Shown one piece after another: positions 18,012-28,674 of a DNA stretch of 64,000 nt. Under the pieces are notes generated by a model. The model searched no databases, was not told the origin of the DNA, and saw nothing but the letters and a program-made list of their open reading frames with translations. The stretch covers positions 124,001 to 188,000 of the forward strand of contig JAUMTW010000003.1 in the NCBI GenBank assembly GCA_030531005.1. Reading direction: 5' to 3'. Position 1 is the first letter of the stretch; each line of letters starts with the position of its first letter. Position numbers and translations under genes: made by a program. This DNA comes from Corynebacterium sp. (lineage in GTDB: Bacteria; Actinomycetota; Actinomycetes; Mycobacteriales; Mycobacteriaceae).

Positions 18012-18066
18012 TCGACACAAACTGGCCTGGCCAGTTTGGTGCTCATTGTGTGTCGACACAAACTGG
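18012..18066 (+). repeat. Direct repeats and nested palindromes between the exoribonuclease gene and aroG
   Basis: TCGACACAAACTGG occurs at 18012-18025 and again at 18053-18066. The first copy leads into the palindrome AAACTGGCC-T-GGCCAGTTT (18019-18037); the second begins inside the 12-bp palindrome TGTGTCGACACA (18049-18060). The first hairpin can act as a terminator for the upstream gene, but the repetition suggests a protein-binding element upstream of aroG. Confidence 0.55.
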
Positions 18067-18178
18067 TTGCCTGAAGTATGTGCACTTCTCCATGTTGTCA
18101 TATCCACCAGCCCAGCGTAGGGCCGCAATCACGGGGGTGGTTGTCCGTAAGGGGAATAAGTGGGGAAATTCGCGCTGA

Positions 18179-19585
<1,407 letters not shown>

Positions 19586-19596
19586 GCACCCTCATT

Positions 19597-19673
19597 ACTC
19601 GCGTACGCGAGTTTCATGGAGCTCCCCGCCAACCTCGGTGACGCATTACACGTCAAGCAAGGCTGGTGGGGAG
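19597..19673 (+). terminator. Terminator region after aroG
   Basis: A 16-bp palindrome ACTCGCGTACGCGAGT (19597-19612) is followed by a long hairpin: 19622-19635 pairs with 19660-19673 (one mismatch, one wobble) and encloses TGACG/CGTCA. The stem runs into TTTCCTCTCT. Confidence 0.65.
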
Positions 19674-19899
19674 TTTCCTCTCTCGGCAAAGGGAGCATCG
19701 AACATAGCTCATGGTCTAGCTCACGGCCGCGGGAGGTTCGGGCCATGCACGAGGAGCTACCGGGGGTACTGTCTGGTGCGCGGCGTGTGTCCTAGTGAAA
19801 GCAGCACGATGCTCGAATGACTGTCAGGGAAAGTCCTGGGCAGTCATCCGGGCGGTATTTTGAGCAGCTTCGATGCGCCGGAGTCAGCGCGGCAACGGT

Positions 19900-22368
19900 T
19901 TAGATCGTACGCAGCTCTACTTCGGTGCCGATCTCTGCAGTGCCGGTCATCGGCGATTGCCAGTAGACACGATCAGAAGGGTCGGCCTCGTCATCGTAGA
20001 TCACGCTAAAGCCAGCGTCTTGCAGGATACGTACGGCAACAGAAAGCTTCTTACCCACGGTATTCGGCACACTGGCATCACCTGCGGTATAGAGTGTCAC
20101 GGCGGAATTTGCCGCATCAATGAGCTTTCCTTCATCCGGGTCGATAGCAACAACATCGTCTGGGTTATCACTCGTGTAGCCGGAAGCTTCGCTAATGCCT
20201 GCAACTTGAATGCCAGCACTTGCCAGCTTCTTTTGAGCATCAGAGGTGGAAAGGCCAACCACATCTGGGATTTTCACTGCGGTAGAAATACGCAAGGTGA
20301 CCTCGGAATTATGCGGTACCTTTTCGCCGGCAGCAGGGTTAGTGCCAATGGCTTTTCCCTCTTCAGTCGCGGCATCAAATTCGTAGACGATGCTCACGCT
20401 AAAGCCGATATGCTCTAAGGTCTCACGGGCCTTATCCTCTTTCTCTCCGGCAATGTGCGGGATCGTATCGGGTTCCGCACCCTTAGAGATCGTGGCAGTG
20501 ACCGTCGAACCGGTGGCTACCTCGGTACCACTCGAAGGATCCAAGGCTATAACTTCGCCTTGAGGGACATCATCGGAAAATGCTTCCTTGCCCTGAGCGA
20601 AGACAAGCTGGCGGCCTTCGATAGCGGCCCGTACGGTATCAACGGTACGGTCATCGCCAAGTTGGGGGACTGTCGGCTTACCGCGGGATATGAACATGGT
20701 AATTGCATCGCCGCGTACAGCCCGCGAACCAACGGCAGGATCAGTGGACACCACAAAATCTTGGGCTACATCATCGCTATAAATAGCAGTGGTCTGTACT
20801 TGAAAACCTGCATCCTCTAAGGATGTGGTTGCTGCTATCTCATCGAGGCCGACGACTTGCGGTACCTCGCCATAGCGTCCGGAACCGAACCACCAACCGC
20901 CGATGGCTACCGCCAATGTAATAAGGACGAGGAAGGTAACCCAGAAGCCGAATTTCGCACCAGAACGATTGCTTACTGGCTCACTTGGCGCGATAGCAGG
21001 CTCAACACTGGGAGCCCAGGCGCGCGGATCAGGGGCGGCAGCAACCTGCTGGTGTGGTACCGCACCATAGCCATCAGATGGGGAACGATAACGGTCCCGA
21101 GGGAACAGATCTTCTTGTAGCGGCGCTGGGGCGGGGGTGGCATGAGCCAAGGGATTTTGCGCCAGAGTTTCTGCCGTAGAGGCATGAAGCACCTGTGTTT
21201 CGGGGTTTGACGGTTCTGCTTGTGGACCTGAGCCTGATTGCGAACGATGTGAGCCCTGTGGTCCTTGCGAACGAGAAGTGTTTGAGCCTGTAGGGCTCGT
21301 GCTCGATGCGGCCCCTCCCGAAAGGGCAGTAGTGTCATCGCCAAACTTTCGGGTGTCCGCTGCAGCAGCAGCCGCACCACCGAGAGCTCCGGCTGTAGCA
21401 GCACCACCCATAGCGGTTTTATTGGAGTTATTGGATCCGGTGTCATCCTCATTGGGATCAAAACTACGTGTCGCATCAACCCGATTTGCGCGGTGGGCAG
21501 CAGAATTTTCAGGTACGGGGACAACAAAGCTAGGCAGGCGCAATGCAGCAGCCGCCCGTTCAATAGCTTGGAGAAATTCGCCGGCATCGTGGTAGCGATG
21601 TGCAGGTTCGCGTGCTGTCGCACGCAATACGATCTCATCGAATTGTGGCGGTATGCCTTGGATAAAAGTACTTGGCTTCGGCACATTGCGTTCTAAGCGC
21701 GCCACGGCATGTGCCAGCTGGGTATCCCCACTAAATGGGGTCTTGCCGGTCAAGAGCTCAAAGAGCAAGATGCCTGCTGAGTAGACATCAGTGGCTGCAG
21801 TCACCTTGGATCCTAAAATCTGCTCCGGGGAGAGATAGGAAACCGTGCCCACAATTTGATCAGTAGTGGCTTGGGATTCCGAAATTGCACGAACTAAGCC
21901 GAAATCAGCCAATTTAATTTGGTGATCGACATTGATCAGCACATTGTCAGGCTTAATGTCGCGGTGCACCATTCCGGCATCGTGGGCGACTTTCAATCCG
22001 GTAAGCGTGGGACGCATTACTGCGACTGCGGCATGCGGTGGCATAGGACCGCGTTCTGCGAGGAGTTCGCGCAAAGTACCGCCGGTGATCAGTTCCATAA
22101 TGAGGAAGATCTGATCGGCTTCGGCGGAGTAATCGTAGACGTTAACCAAGCAGGGATGGGAGAGTTGCGCCATCGCTTGGGCTTCTCGCTCAAAACGCTT
22201 CCGGAAAACCGGATCGTTATGGTAGCGCTTGTCCATCACTTTGGCCGCTACCATTCGTCCTAGTCGGGTATCCACACACCGATATACGGTGGACATTCCA
22301 CCGGTGGCAATGTCTGCCTCAATACGGTAGCGGCCTTCGAGAAGACTTCCGACGGTTAACTCTGACAT
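19900..22368 (-). CDS. pknL: Transmembrane Ser/Thr protein kinase PknL with five PASTA domains
   Basis: Receptor-type kinase that senses peptidoglycan or lipid II fragments outside and phosphorylates cytoplasmic proteins. 822 aa: kinase domain 14-275 with Lys43, HRDIKPDN (catalytic Asp137) and DFG 155-157, and Thr168/Thr169 in the activation loop; a low-complexity Ala/Ser/Gln linker at 285-470; a single helix about 473-492; then five PASTA repeats at about 501-563, 566-630, 634-696, 699-762 and 766-822. M. tuberculosis PknL lacks PASTA domains, whereas corynebacterial PknL has them. Divergent from the Rv2175c-type gene, its likely substrate. Confidence 0.95.
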   Translation of the reverse strand: MSELTVGSLLEGRYRIEADIATGGMSTVYRCVDTRLGRMVAAKVMDKRYHNDPVFRKRFEREAQAMAQLSHPCLVNVYDYSAEADQIFLIMELITGGTLRELLAERGPMPPHAAVAVMRPTLTGLKVAHDAGMVHRDIKPDNVLINVDHQIKLADFGLVRAISESQATTDQIVGTVSYLSPEQILGSKVTAATDVYSAGILLFELLTGKTPFSGDTQLAHAVARLERNVPKPSTFIQGIPPQFDEIVLRATAREPAHRYHDAGEFLQAIERAAAALRLPSFVVPVPENSAAHRANRVDATRSFDPNEDDTGSNNSNKTAMGGAATAGALGGAAAAAADTRKFGDDTTALSGGAASSTSPTGSNTSRSQGPQGSHRSQSGSGPQAEPSNPETQVLHASTAETLAQNPLAHATPAPAPLQEDLFPRDRYRSPSDGYGAVPHQQVAAAPDPRAWAPSVEPAIAPSEPVSNRSGAKFGFWVTFLVLITLAVAIGGWWFGSGRYGEVPQVVGLDEIAATTSLEDAGFQVQTTAIYSDDVAQDFVVSTDPAVGSRAVRGDAITMFISRGKPTVPQLGDDRTVDTVRAAIEGRQLVFAQGKEAFSDDVPQGEVIALDPSSGTEVATGSTVTATISKGAEPDTIPHIAGEKEDKARETLEHIGFSVSIVYEFDAATEEGKAIGTNPAAGEKVPHNSEVTLRISTAVKIPDVVGLSTSDAQKKLASAGIQVAGISEASGYTSDNPDDVVAIDPDEGKLIDAANSAVTLYTAGDASVPNTVGKKLSVAVRILQDAGFSVIYDDEADPSDRVYWQSPMTGTAEIGTEVELRTI

Positions 22369-22741
22369 GAAATATAGTATGTACCAAAAAGGGAAAATAG
22401 GCTAGCTGAGGGGGCTCCATTTTCCCAGGATCTCGCGGCGATTTTGAGAATATGCCAAGGAAAATCCAAACCTTTTATTTTATATCATAAAGCCTCCTGT
22501 GATCCCAGGCTGCCACAGGCATTCTAACGCGCATACACCACAATGTCGTTGGAGAATGGCCACTGTTCTCAAAAGCTGTGTTTATGTGGCATGAATGTGG
22601 TTCTGCGACTTTGAAAACACGAGAGTCAAACCTATGCGGTTTTGGGTACTGTGCCGTTTCTTCCGGTATTTTCGGAATTCTGCAGCGTGCGAACTCGTCT
22701 AAGATTGCCCGGGTTCGCGGTGGCGACTAGAATTTTTAGGC
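22369..22741. other. Divergent promoter region of pknL and the Rv2175c-type gene
   Basis: About 370 bases. An AT-rich tract at 22470-22495 and the sequence immediately before 22369 are likely promoters. I see no gene. Confidence 0.45.
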
Positions 22742-23110
22742 ATGAGTGCACGTTTTCCAGCTGCAACATTGCTGCCAGAGTCCGAGCCCCTGCTGACCGT
22801 CCCAGAATACGCAGAGCGTCTTGGCATACCTGTTACCCGCGTCTTCGACTTAATCGATGACCACAAACTTCTGTGTGTGCTCGACAATAAGGTCAGGAAG
22901 ATTCCAGAGGCGTTTTTGAGCCGAAAAGGTACGACCAATAAGTTTGTGCCAGGTGTCATCGCCGTGCTTGCTGATGGCGGGTATAGCGATGCCGAGATCT
23001 TGTCCTATCTCTTTGCGGAGGATGACACCCTGCCAGGTCGTCCAATTGATGCCTTGCATGGACATTTAGCACGCGAGGTCATGCGGCGGGCTCAAGCTTC
23101 GGCCTTCTAA
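22742..23110 (+). CDS. Rv2175c-type winged-helix DNA-binding protein
   Basis: Small DNA-binding protein of the Rv2175c family; in M. tuberculosis it is phosphorylated by PknL, which abolishes DNA binding. The 122-aa protein has a MerR-like helix-turn-helix (LLTVPEYAERLGIPVTRVFDLI) and the C-terminal family domain with PGVIAVLADGGYSDAEILSYLF. The first ten residues include Ser/Thr that could be the phospho-acceptor. The divergent arrangement with pknL matches mycobacteria. The DNA target is unknown. Confidence 0.9.
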   Translation: MSARFPAATLLPESEPLLTVPEYAERLGIPVTRVFDLIDDHKLLCVLDNKVRKIPEAFLSRKGTTNKFVPGVIAVLADGGYSDAEILSYLFAEDDTLPGRPIDALHGHLAREVMRRAQASAF

Positions 23111-23342
23111 GCAGGATCGACCAAGTAGGTGCCCGCTGTTCCTGGGAATCTTCTTGGTCTATGAGTGCAGCTGCGTTCTATACGCTGCAGCTGTGAGACC
23201 CTGCAGCTCCGTATATTTTTCAACCCACTGCTGCAGTTATTCGGAGAGAGTGGGCTTTTTTGTGCGCATTTTCTCTCGAAGCAAGCTCGCACAGCCATCA
23301 ACTGAGCTTTTTGATAACAGAAACGAGTTTCGGGTCTCGGTA

Positions 23343-24887
23343 CTACTGCGATGTATATTTGCTGTCCGTTGCAGCTGTCGCCGGGGTTGAGTGTTCACCA
23401 CTTGCAGGGTGTTGGTAGCTTGCTGAGACGGCATGTAGGTGGCGGGTGAAGATCCAGGCAGCAATCCCGCTCGCAGTCATCCAGACTGGGTTATAGAGTT
23501 GGTGATTGCCACCCCCAGAAAAAGCTAAGGCGACCACTATGCTGCCGCCAATTGCGAGGGTACGAACCCAGCGCGGAGAGCGGAAGGTGCCAACAAGTGC
23601 CAAAATACTGGAGTAGTACCATGGCAGGGTCACTGCATTAAAAAAGAATGCCACGCAGTAGGCAGCAGTTGCCCCTTGGATTGCTGCCTGTGGGGTCCGG
23701 CGGAATTTCCACCAGCACCACACTAACCCCACAGCCATGATCAGCATGGAAATGCTGCGCACCACCGTGAGTACTGAATTATATGGGAAAGGCTCGATCC
23801 AAAGTCCGCCAAAGCTGCTGATCAAACTGGTCACCAGCGAGGGGAAAGCCAGTGGATTAATGACCTTTGAATTGCCAGTCAAGGCTGCGATCCATCCCCA
23901 ATTCGAGCCACTGCACCAGGTAACAAGCGCTAACACTGCGATCGTGATGGCAGCTCCACCAGCAGCAAAGTAGATAAAGCGGCGAATGAGCAGTGCAGTA
24001 TTGTTTGGGTGTTCTTCGCGTGTGGGGGTTAGGGCAATCCACACCACAAAAGGTAAAACTAAGGCGGCAGTTGCTTTGAGTGACATAGCTAGTGCAATGA
24101 TGCCCACTGCAGCGATAAAGTTTGGCACACTGCGCCGCAAGCACCAGTAGATGCCAATGCTCACCAGACCCACCATGATGGATTCATTGTGCATGCCACC
24201 GATGAGGTGGAAGACCATAACCGGATTCGCAACGCCGAGCCAGAAAGCAAAAAGGGGATTGCCGCCTAACTCCTGGGCAATACGAGGGACTGCCCAGGCG
24301 ATTGCCGCAAAACCTGCAAGCGAGAGCACCTTAAAACAGGCGATGCCCAAAGTGACGCTATCCCCGGTGAGGTGGGTAATGGCCTTGCCGATCCATAAGT
24401 GCAAAGGCCCATATGGAGTAGTGGTATTTCGCCAATCATGAGATACCTCAAAAAGATATGCCCCGGGGTTGACGGCAGGACCTTGGGTATACGGGTCGAA
24501 GCCATCACGCAGCAAGGCTCCCTGCATTAAATAGGAGTACACATCGCGCGACATAAATGGTGCAGCAAAGATCAGTGGCACAATCCAAATCGCAACAATG
24601 CGCCGTAACTCGCGCAGGCTTATTACTCGTGCTACGACCTTGCGTCCGAGCAAGAACCAGGCGCAGATGAATGTGACACTTCCAATCCAGAAGGTGACAT
24701 TCGAAAAACCAGCACCATGTCCAAAGGCTAGAAACTCCAGGTTGATGACTTGGAGTAGGCCGCCACGGTTGCGGACTGCGCCGCCACCGAAAGACCCCAA
24801 CATCATCAAGCAGGTAGCAATAAGTCCGAGCGCACGTGGGTTCCAACCCAAAAAGCGCTGCCATGCGCGAAATACTAGCTGCTTCAT
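23343..24887 (-). CDS. mptA: Alpha-(1->6)-mannopyranosyltransferase MptA
   Basis: Extends the alpha-(1->6)-mannan backbone of lipomannan/LAM using polyprenyl-phosphomannose, at the outer membrane face. 514-aa polytopic GT-C protein with about 12 helices; the loop after helix 3-4 shows APFMSRDVYSYLMQG with the expected catalytic Asp, then DPYTQGP and TTPYGPLHLWIG. It agrees in layout and neighbours (idsA downstream on the genomic map, pknL nearby) with Rv2174/MptA. The C-terminal tail after residue 490 is hydrophilic and variable. Confidence 0.9.
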   Translation of the reverse strand: MKQLVFRAWQRFLGWNPRALGLIATCLMMLGSFGGGAVRNRGGLLQVINLEFLAFGHGAGFSNVTFWIGSVTFICAWFLLGRKVVARVISLRELRRIVAIWIVPLIFAAPFMSRDVYSYLMQGALLRDGFDPYTQGPAVNPGAYLFEVSHDWRNTTTPYGPLHLWIGKAITHLTGDSVTLGIACFKVLSLAGFAAIAWAVPRIAQELGGNPLFAFWLGVANPVMVFHLIGGMHNESIMVGLVSIGIYWCLRRSVPNFIAAVGIIALAMSLKATAALVLPFVVWIALTPTREEHPNNTALLIRRFIYFAAGGAAITIAVLALVTWCSGSNWGWIAALTGNSKVINPLAFPSLVTSLISSFGGLWIEPFPYNSVLTVVRSISMLIMAVGLVWCWWKFRRTPQAAIQGATAAYCVAFFFNAVTLPWYYSSILALVGTFRSPRWVRTLAIGGSIVVALAFSGGGNHQLYNPVWMTASGIAAWIFTRHLHAVSASYQHPASGEHSTPATAATDSKYTSQ

Positions 24888-25145
24888 ACCTGTAATTCTC
24901 CCACACTTAGCCAGTGAAACCCATCACCGGCAGTGTCTTGAGACTGCATCGTGTGAGCCGGCATCACTTGCGGTTGCATGGTTGCTCGTACCTTGGTCTG
25001 CATCGTGCAGTATCCAGGTATATGAACTATAGGCAAGGGAAGTGTAGGTCAGGCCGACTGTGCGGCACCTTGTAGCATGAACAAACTATCCGTTTTGGGT
25101 CTTGACCATCGATGTCGAAGCTTTGTGAGCGTAAGCCATGCATAC

Positions 25146-26318
25146 TTAGTGCTTGCGCGCAGTGGCCTGGGTCGCCAAATCTTCTAAGACCGCATACATC
25201 CCATGGATCTCTAAACCAGCAATTGCTCCTAAAGCAACCTCAGTGTGGCGGGTAATCTCTGCCTCAATGGTTTCAACAGCCCCAGTTGCAGTAATAATGT
25301 CTGCTAAAGCAGCGAGTTCGGCAGGCTCACTAATCGTGCCCAGTTGGGTGCGAATAACCTCTTGGGTATCAACATCAGTGGCGCTGAGCTCCAAGGCTGT
25401 CGTAATTAACTGAGTGACTTTGCCTTCACGTAAATCATCACCAGCAGGCTTGCCAGTAATCGCAGGATCACCGAAGACCCCGAGCAGGTCATCACGAAGT
25501 TGGAACGCAATCCCCAAGTGAGTGCCATAGGTACGTAACGCAGCAATGAGTTCCGCGCTTCCACCTGCGAGCGCAGCGCCAATATGCAAGGGGCGCTCTA
25601 TGGTATAAGCAGCGGTTTTGAAGCGATTGACGTTATAGGTCAGGGCGCGGAATTCCTCCGCGCTGTATTCGCTGCTGGCGATGCCACTGACTTCAAGTGC
25701 GATATCAAGCAACTGCCCACCGATGACCTCAGTTCGCATCCCACGCCAAGCCTGACTGGCTCGCTGTAGGCTGCAGGCATCAGCACCGGAATTGTGGAAC
25801 ATGTCATCGGCCCACACCGTTGCCAAGTCGCCAACGAGAATCGCGACTGATTCCCCATAGTGTGCGCTATCACCCTGCCACGCATGCGTGCGATGCTGCT
25901 CTTCAGTCACTCTGTGAATTGTCGGCTTGCCGCGGCGCGTGTCCGAGGCATCAATGATGTCATCGTGGATGAGTGCACAGGCCTGAATGAGCTCCAAAGA
26001 CGCGATAGTAGGCAACACGGCAGCGGCAGGAGCGGGGGAGGTGTCCTTGGTGCCGGCGACAATTGCTGTCAGATAACCGGCCCAGGCACAACGGGGACGA
26101 ATGCGCTTTCCGCCACCGAGTACGAAATCGCGTAATTGCTCTCCCGCAAAAGTGACTGGGGAACCAATAGCTTCTAATGTGGCTAATTGCCCTGTTAAAA
26201 AGGCATCCATGCTGGTCGTGATGTCCTGCGGGAAGGATTCAAAACAAGCGGTAATATCTGCGCTGCTACTAGCGGCGCCTTTTGCTATGACCTGCTCGGC
26301 TGCCTGGATAGAGTGCAT
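25146..26318 (-). CDS. idsA: Polyprenyl (geranylgeranyl-type) diphosphate synthase IdsA
   Basis: Condenses IPP with allylic diphosphates to make GGPP-length chains, feeding carotenoid, menaquinone and polyprenyl phosphate synthesis. From the ATG at 26318, with AAGGA about 8 nt upstream, it is 390 aa; the frame is open further upstream but lacks support. The two Asp-rich motifs are HDDIIDASDTRRG and FQLRDDLLGVFGD, with GGGKRIRPRCAW for IPP binding. The order idsA-mptA on one strand, and metF divergent, matches corynebacteria and Rv2172c-Rv2174. Confidence 0.92.
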   Translation of the reverse strand: MHSIQAAEQVIAKGAASSSADITACFESFPQDITTSMDAFLTGQLATLEAIGSPVTFAGEQLRDFVLGGGKRIRPRCAWAGYLTAIVAGTKDTSPAPAAAVLPTIASLELIQACALIHDDIIDASDTRRGKPTIHRVTEEQHRTHAWQGDSAHYGESVAILVGDLATVWADDMFHNSGADACSLQRASQAWRGMRTEVIGGQLLDIALEVSGIASSEYSAEEFRALTYNVNRFKTAAYTIERPLHIGAALAGGSAELIAALRTYGTHLGIAFQLRDDLLGVFGDPAITGKPAGDDLREGKVTQLITTALELSATDVDTQEVIRTQLGTISEPAELAALADIITATGAVETIEAEITRHTEVALGAIAGLEIHGMYAVLEDLATQATARKH

Positions 26319-26722
26319 ATACCAATTCCTTGTATCAATCGTAGTGCTCCAACAATTCCATTTGCGGCATTCCTCGTTAATGCTGACCAGTAATGCCCAA
26401 AACACGGTTCACATCATCGCCGAGGAATCTCGCGAAATGCTAGAGAGCTGCGGTGGTTTGGGGGAAAGTCTTCTCGCACACACTAGCACGCCAATGTGCC
26501 GGCGAGTGCTTCATCCGCAGCAACATCTTCCATAGGCATCGGAGTTTTCGAAGGACAGAGTGAGAAGGCCGCTAGTCTGCTGCGATTATCACCTAGGATC
26601 GTGGGTAGTGAGATGATAAAGCAGATCCCGAGGCACGACATTTGGGATCTGAATAAAAATCTATGCAGCTCACTGCTGATCCTATAGGTCAAAATTCTGT
26701 GCCTGTATTAGGTTTTTGAACC
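26319..26722. other. Divergent region between idsA and metF
   Basis: About 400 bases containing the idsA ribosome site at its left end. No gene or clear operator is recognised; a TAGGATCGTGG stretch near 26594 may belong to a metF promoter. Confidence 0.35.
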
Positions 26723-27712
26723 ATGGTTTCCCCGAACACTCCGGCTGCATATCAGCGGGCAATTACGGACGTTATTGCGAGTACTCCAGTAGGACGTGTG
26801 CCTTTTTCCGTGGAGTTCATGCCCCCGCGCAATGATGCCGCTGAAGCGCGCCTCTGGGAAGCCGCACTGACTTTCCATGACCTCGGCGTGGCTTTCGTCT
26901 CGGTCACCTATGGTGCTGGCGGCAGTAGTCGACAGCGTACCTTGAACATCGCTGAGCAACTTTCGAAAATGCCGCTGACGTCACTGGTGCACCTGACCTT
27001 GGTCAACCACACCGAAGCAGAGTTGGTGGAAATCCTGGAGTCGTATGCCAGCTGCGGATTGTCGAACTTACTCGCCTTGCGCGGTGACCCACCAGGAGTT
27101 GATCCTTTGGGGCCATGGCAGCGCACCCCAGGCGGTTTCGAACATGCTTCAGAATTGATCAGCTTGTGTCGCAGCCTGCCACGCTGTCAACGCTTCCAGG
27201 TCGGGATTGCAACCTTCCCTGAGGGGCATTTCCGTGCCCCTACGTTGGAGGCTGATACCCACTTCACCTTAGAGAAGCTGCGCGCTGGTGCAGATTTCTC
27301 CATTACACAGATGTTTTTTGACGTCAGTTATTATCTGCGATTGCGCGATCGCTTGCTGGCAGCCGATCCGGTGGAGGGGGCAAAACCGATCATTCCGGGC
27401 ATTATGCCGATTACCAGCCTGCGATCTTTGCATAAGCAGATCGAGCTTTCTGGCGCTACAGTGCCGCAAGACTTATTGCAGTCCTTGGAGCGAACTCAAG
27501 ATCGAGCAAGTAGCCCTGAACACGCACAAAATGAGGTGCGTAAGATTGGCATCGAATTTAGTACCCGCATGGCAGAACAGCTCATTGCCGAAGGAGTACC
27601 TGATCTGCACTTTATGACCATGAATTATGTGCGTGCCACCCAAGAAGTGCTCCATAACCTGGGTATGGCGCCGGCATGGGGGACAGAGCATGGCCATGAT
27701 GCTGTGCGCTGA
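26723..27712 (+). CDS. metF: Methylenetetrahydrofolate reductase (MetF family)
   Basis: Predicted flavin-dependent reduction of 5,10-methylene-THF to 5-methyl-THF for methionine synthesis. 329 aa TIM-barrel protein with FSVEFMPPRND (catalytic Glu), SVTYGAGGSSRQRT, LLALRGDPPG and FSITQMFFDVSYY motifs, all standard for MetF. It lies in the position of Rv2172c; that mycobacterial protein has been reported as an unusual non-flavin MTHFR, so the cofactor used here should not be assumed. Confidence 0.9.
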   Translation: MVSPNTPAAYQRAITDVIASTPVGRVPFSVEFMPPRNDAAEARLWEAALTFHDLGVAFVSVTYGAGGSSRQRTLNIAEQLSKMPLTSLVHLTLVNHTEAELVEILESYASCGLSNLLALRGDPPGVDPLGPWQRTPGGFEHASELISLCRSLPRCQRFQVGIATFPEGHFRAPTLEADTHFTLEKLRAGADFSITQMFFDVSYYLRLRDRLLAADPVEGAKPIIPGIMPITSLRSLHKQIELSGATVPQDLLQSLERTQDRASSPEHAQNEVRKIGIEFSTRMAEQLIAEGVPDLHFMTMNYVRATQEVLHNLGMAPAWGTEHGHDAVR

Positions 27713-27732
27713 TGAAGCGAAGCCTTGTCCAT

Positions 27733-27766
27733 GCCTCGATGATCTCCTGATGATCGGGGCATTTTC
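27733..27766 (+). terminator. Terminator after metF
   Basis: GCCTCGATGATC (27733-27744) pairs with GATGATCGGGGC (27749-27760) with one mismatch and a TCCT loop, followed by ATTTTCGG. Confidence 0.65.
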
Positions 27767-27786
27767 GGCTTTCTATGCGTGCGCTT

Positions 27787-27820
27787 TGCGCTGGGTATTC
27801 AGTAATGCGCTGGGTATTCA
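27787..27820 (+). repeat. 15-bp direct repeat pair downstream of metF
   Basis: TGCGCTGGGTATTCA at 27787-27801 and 27806-27820, period 19 bp. It lies in the convergent gap between metF and the GNAT gene. Likely a local duplication. Confidence 0.7.
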
Positions 27821-27844
27821 ATAAGCAGTTCTCCTCGTAGCTTT

Positions 27845-28423
27845 CTATGAAGTGGGGAGTGTGCCGATATCTGCGCCTGTTTGTTTATAACCTAGGACTG
27901 CAAAGGGGCGGTCGTCATGAGCGAAAAGGAAATTGCGCAGCACATCGAAAAAACCTAGCGAGCGGTAGAGGCGAAACGCCCGATTGTCTTCGGCAGCAAC
28001 CTCGGGAGTGGATAACAAAATTTGGTGTTGGCTCGTCGCAGAGATAAGGGCTTCGGCAAGAAAGTGGCCCACCCCTTGTCCTTGTACGCGGGGATGCACA
28101 TGCAGTTCAGCGAACTCAAAGAAGGTGCGGTATTGCTCGAGGATGGCTGCGGAGGCGTAGTTTTCTGCTAAGCCGCGCTGGATCTCTTTATTCCACCAAT
28201 GGTCCGGAGTGGAAATGAAGCCATAACAAATGCCAGCGATGCCATGGTCATCGTAAGCACAAAAAGCATGGAAGCCGGGGCGCAGCGTATCACGACGCCA
28301 CGCTTCGATGAAGTATTGGCGGCTGCCAGGCGGATAACCCATCGCAGTAATGAAGACCTCTACTGCGTAGGGCAAGCAGAGCGAAAATTCGGTGCGCGAT
28401 AAGCGCAGGTATTCGATGGCCAC
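27845..28423 (-). CDS. GNAT-family N-acetyltransferase (Rv2170-like position)
   Basis: Predicted acetyl-CoA-dependent transferase; substrate unknown. The 192-aa protein has the GNAT core ELHVHPRVQGQGVGHFLAEAL, whose R/Q-x-x-G-x-G/A motif binds the acetyl-CoA pyrophosphate, and a later NRAFRLYRSLGF segment. M. tuberculosis has the GNAT Rv2170 at the equivalent place, a reported protein lysine acetyltransferase, but transferring that activity is speculative. It is convergent with metF and divergent from the LexA-box gene. Confidence 0.85.
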   Translation of the reverse strand: MAIEYLRLSRTEFSLCLPYAVEVFITAMGYPPGSRQYFIEAWRRDTLRPGFHAFCAYDDHGIAGICYGFISTPDHWWNKEIQRGLAENYASAAILEQYRTFFEFAELHVHPRVQGQGVGHFLAEALISATSQHQILLSTPEVAAEDNRAFRLYRSLGFFDVLRNFLFAHDDRPFAVLGYKQTGADIGTLPTS

Positions 28424-28509
28424 CTACTTATCCAAACATGTTGGGGGTGGATTTTGAAAGAAATTGGGTGCCCCGTTGGAGCTGGGCGCAAAATCCACTC
28501 TTCCATATT

Positions 28510-28525
28510 TCGAACATCTGTTCTA
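28510..28525 (+). promoter_or_regulatory. LexA (SOS) box overlapping a promoter
   Basis: TCGAACATCTGTTCTA matches 15 of 16 positions of the actinobacterial/corynebacterial SOS box TCGAAMANNTGTTCGA. It overlaps a perfect -10 element TATAAT (28524-28529), an ideal place for repression. Downstream lies the HEPN-type gene; the divergent GNAT gene starts 87 bp to the left. Confidence 0.75.
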
Positions 28526-28674
28526 TAATGGGATTAGCTTGTCCGGCTGCATGTCTAGGCTGTCAAGCATAAATGACCGCAAGTCGCGCACAATAGGTTC
28601 GAAATGATGACCGTATGTCAGTGTTAATTTTTGAACTGAATGGGCGAAGAGTGCTTACAGGAGAAGGGTTCATC

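Noticed and set aside
20973..21686. 237-codon frame inside pknL
   Set aside because: Lies over the low-complexity linker of pknL in another frame; no domain.
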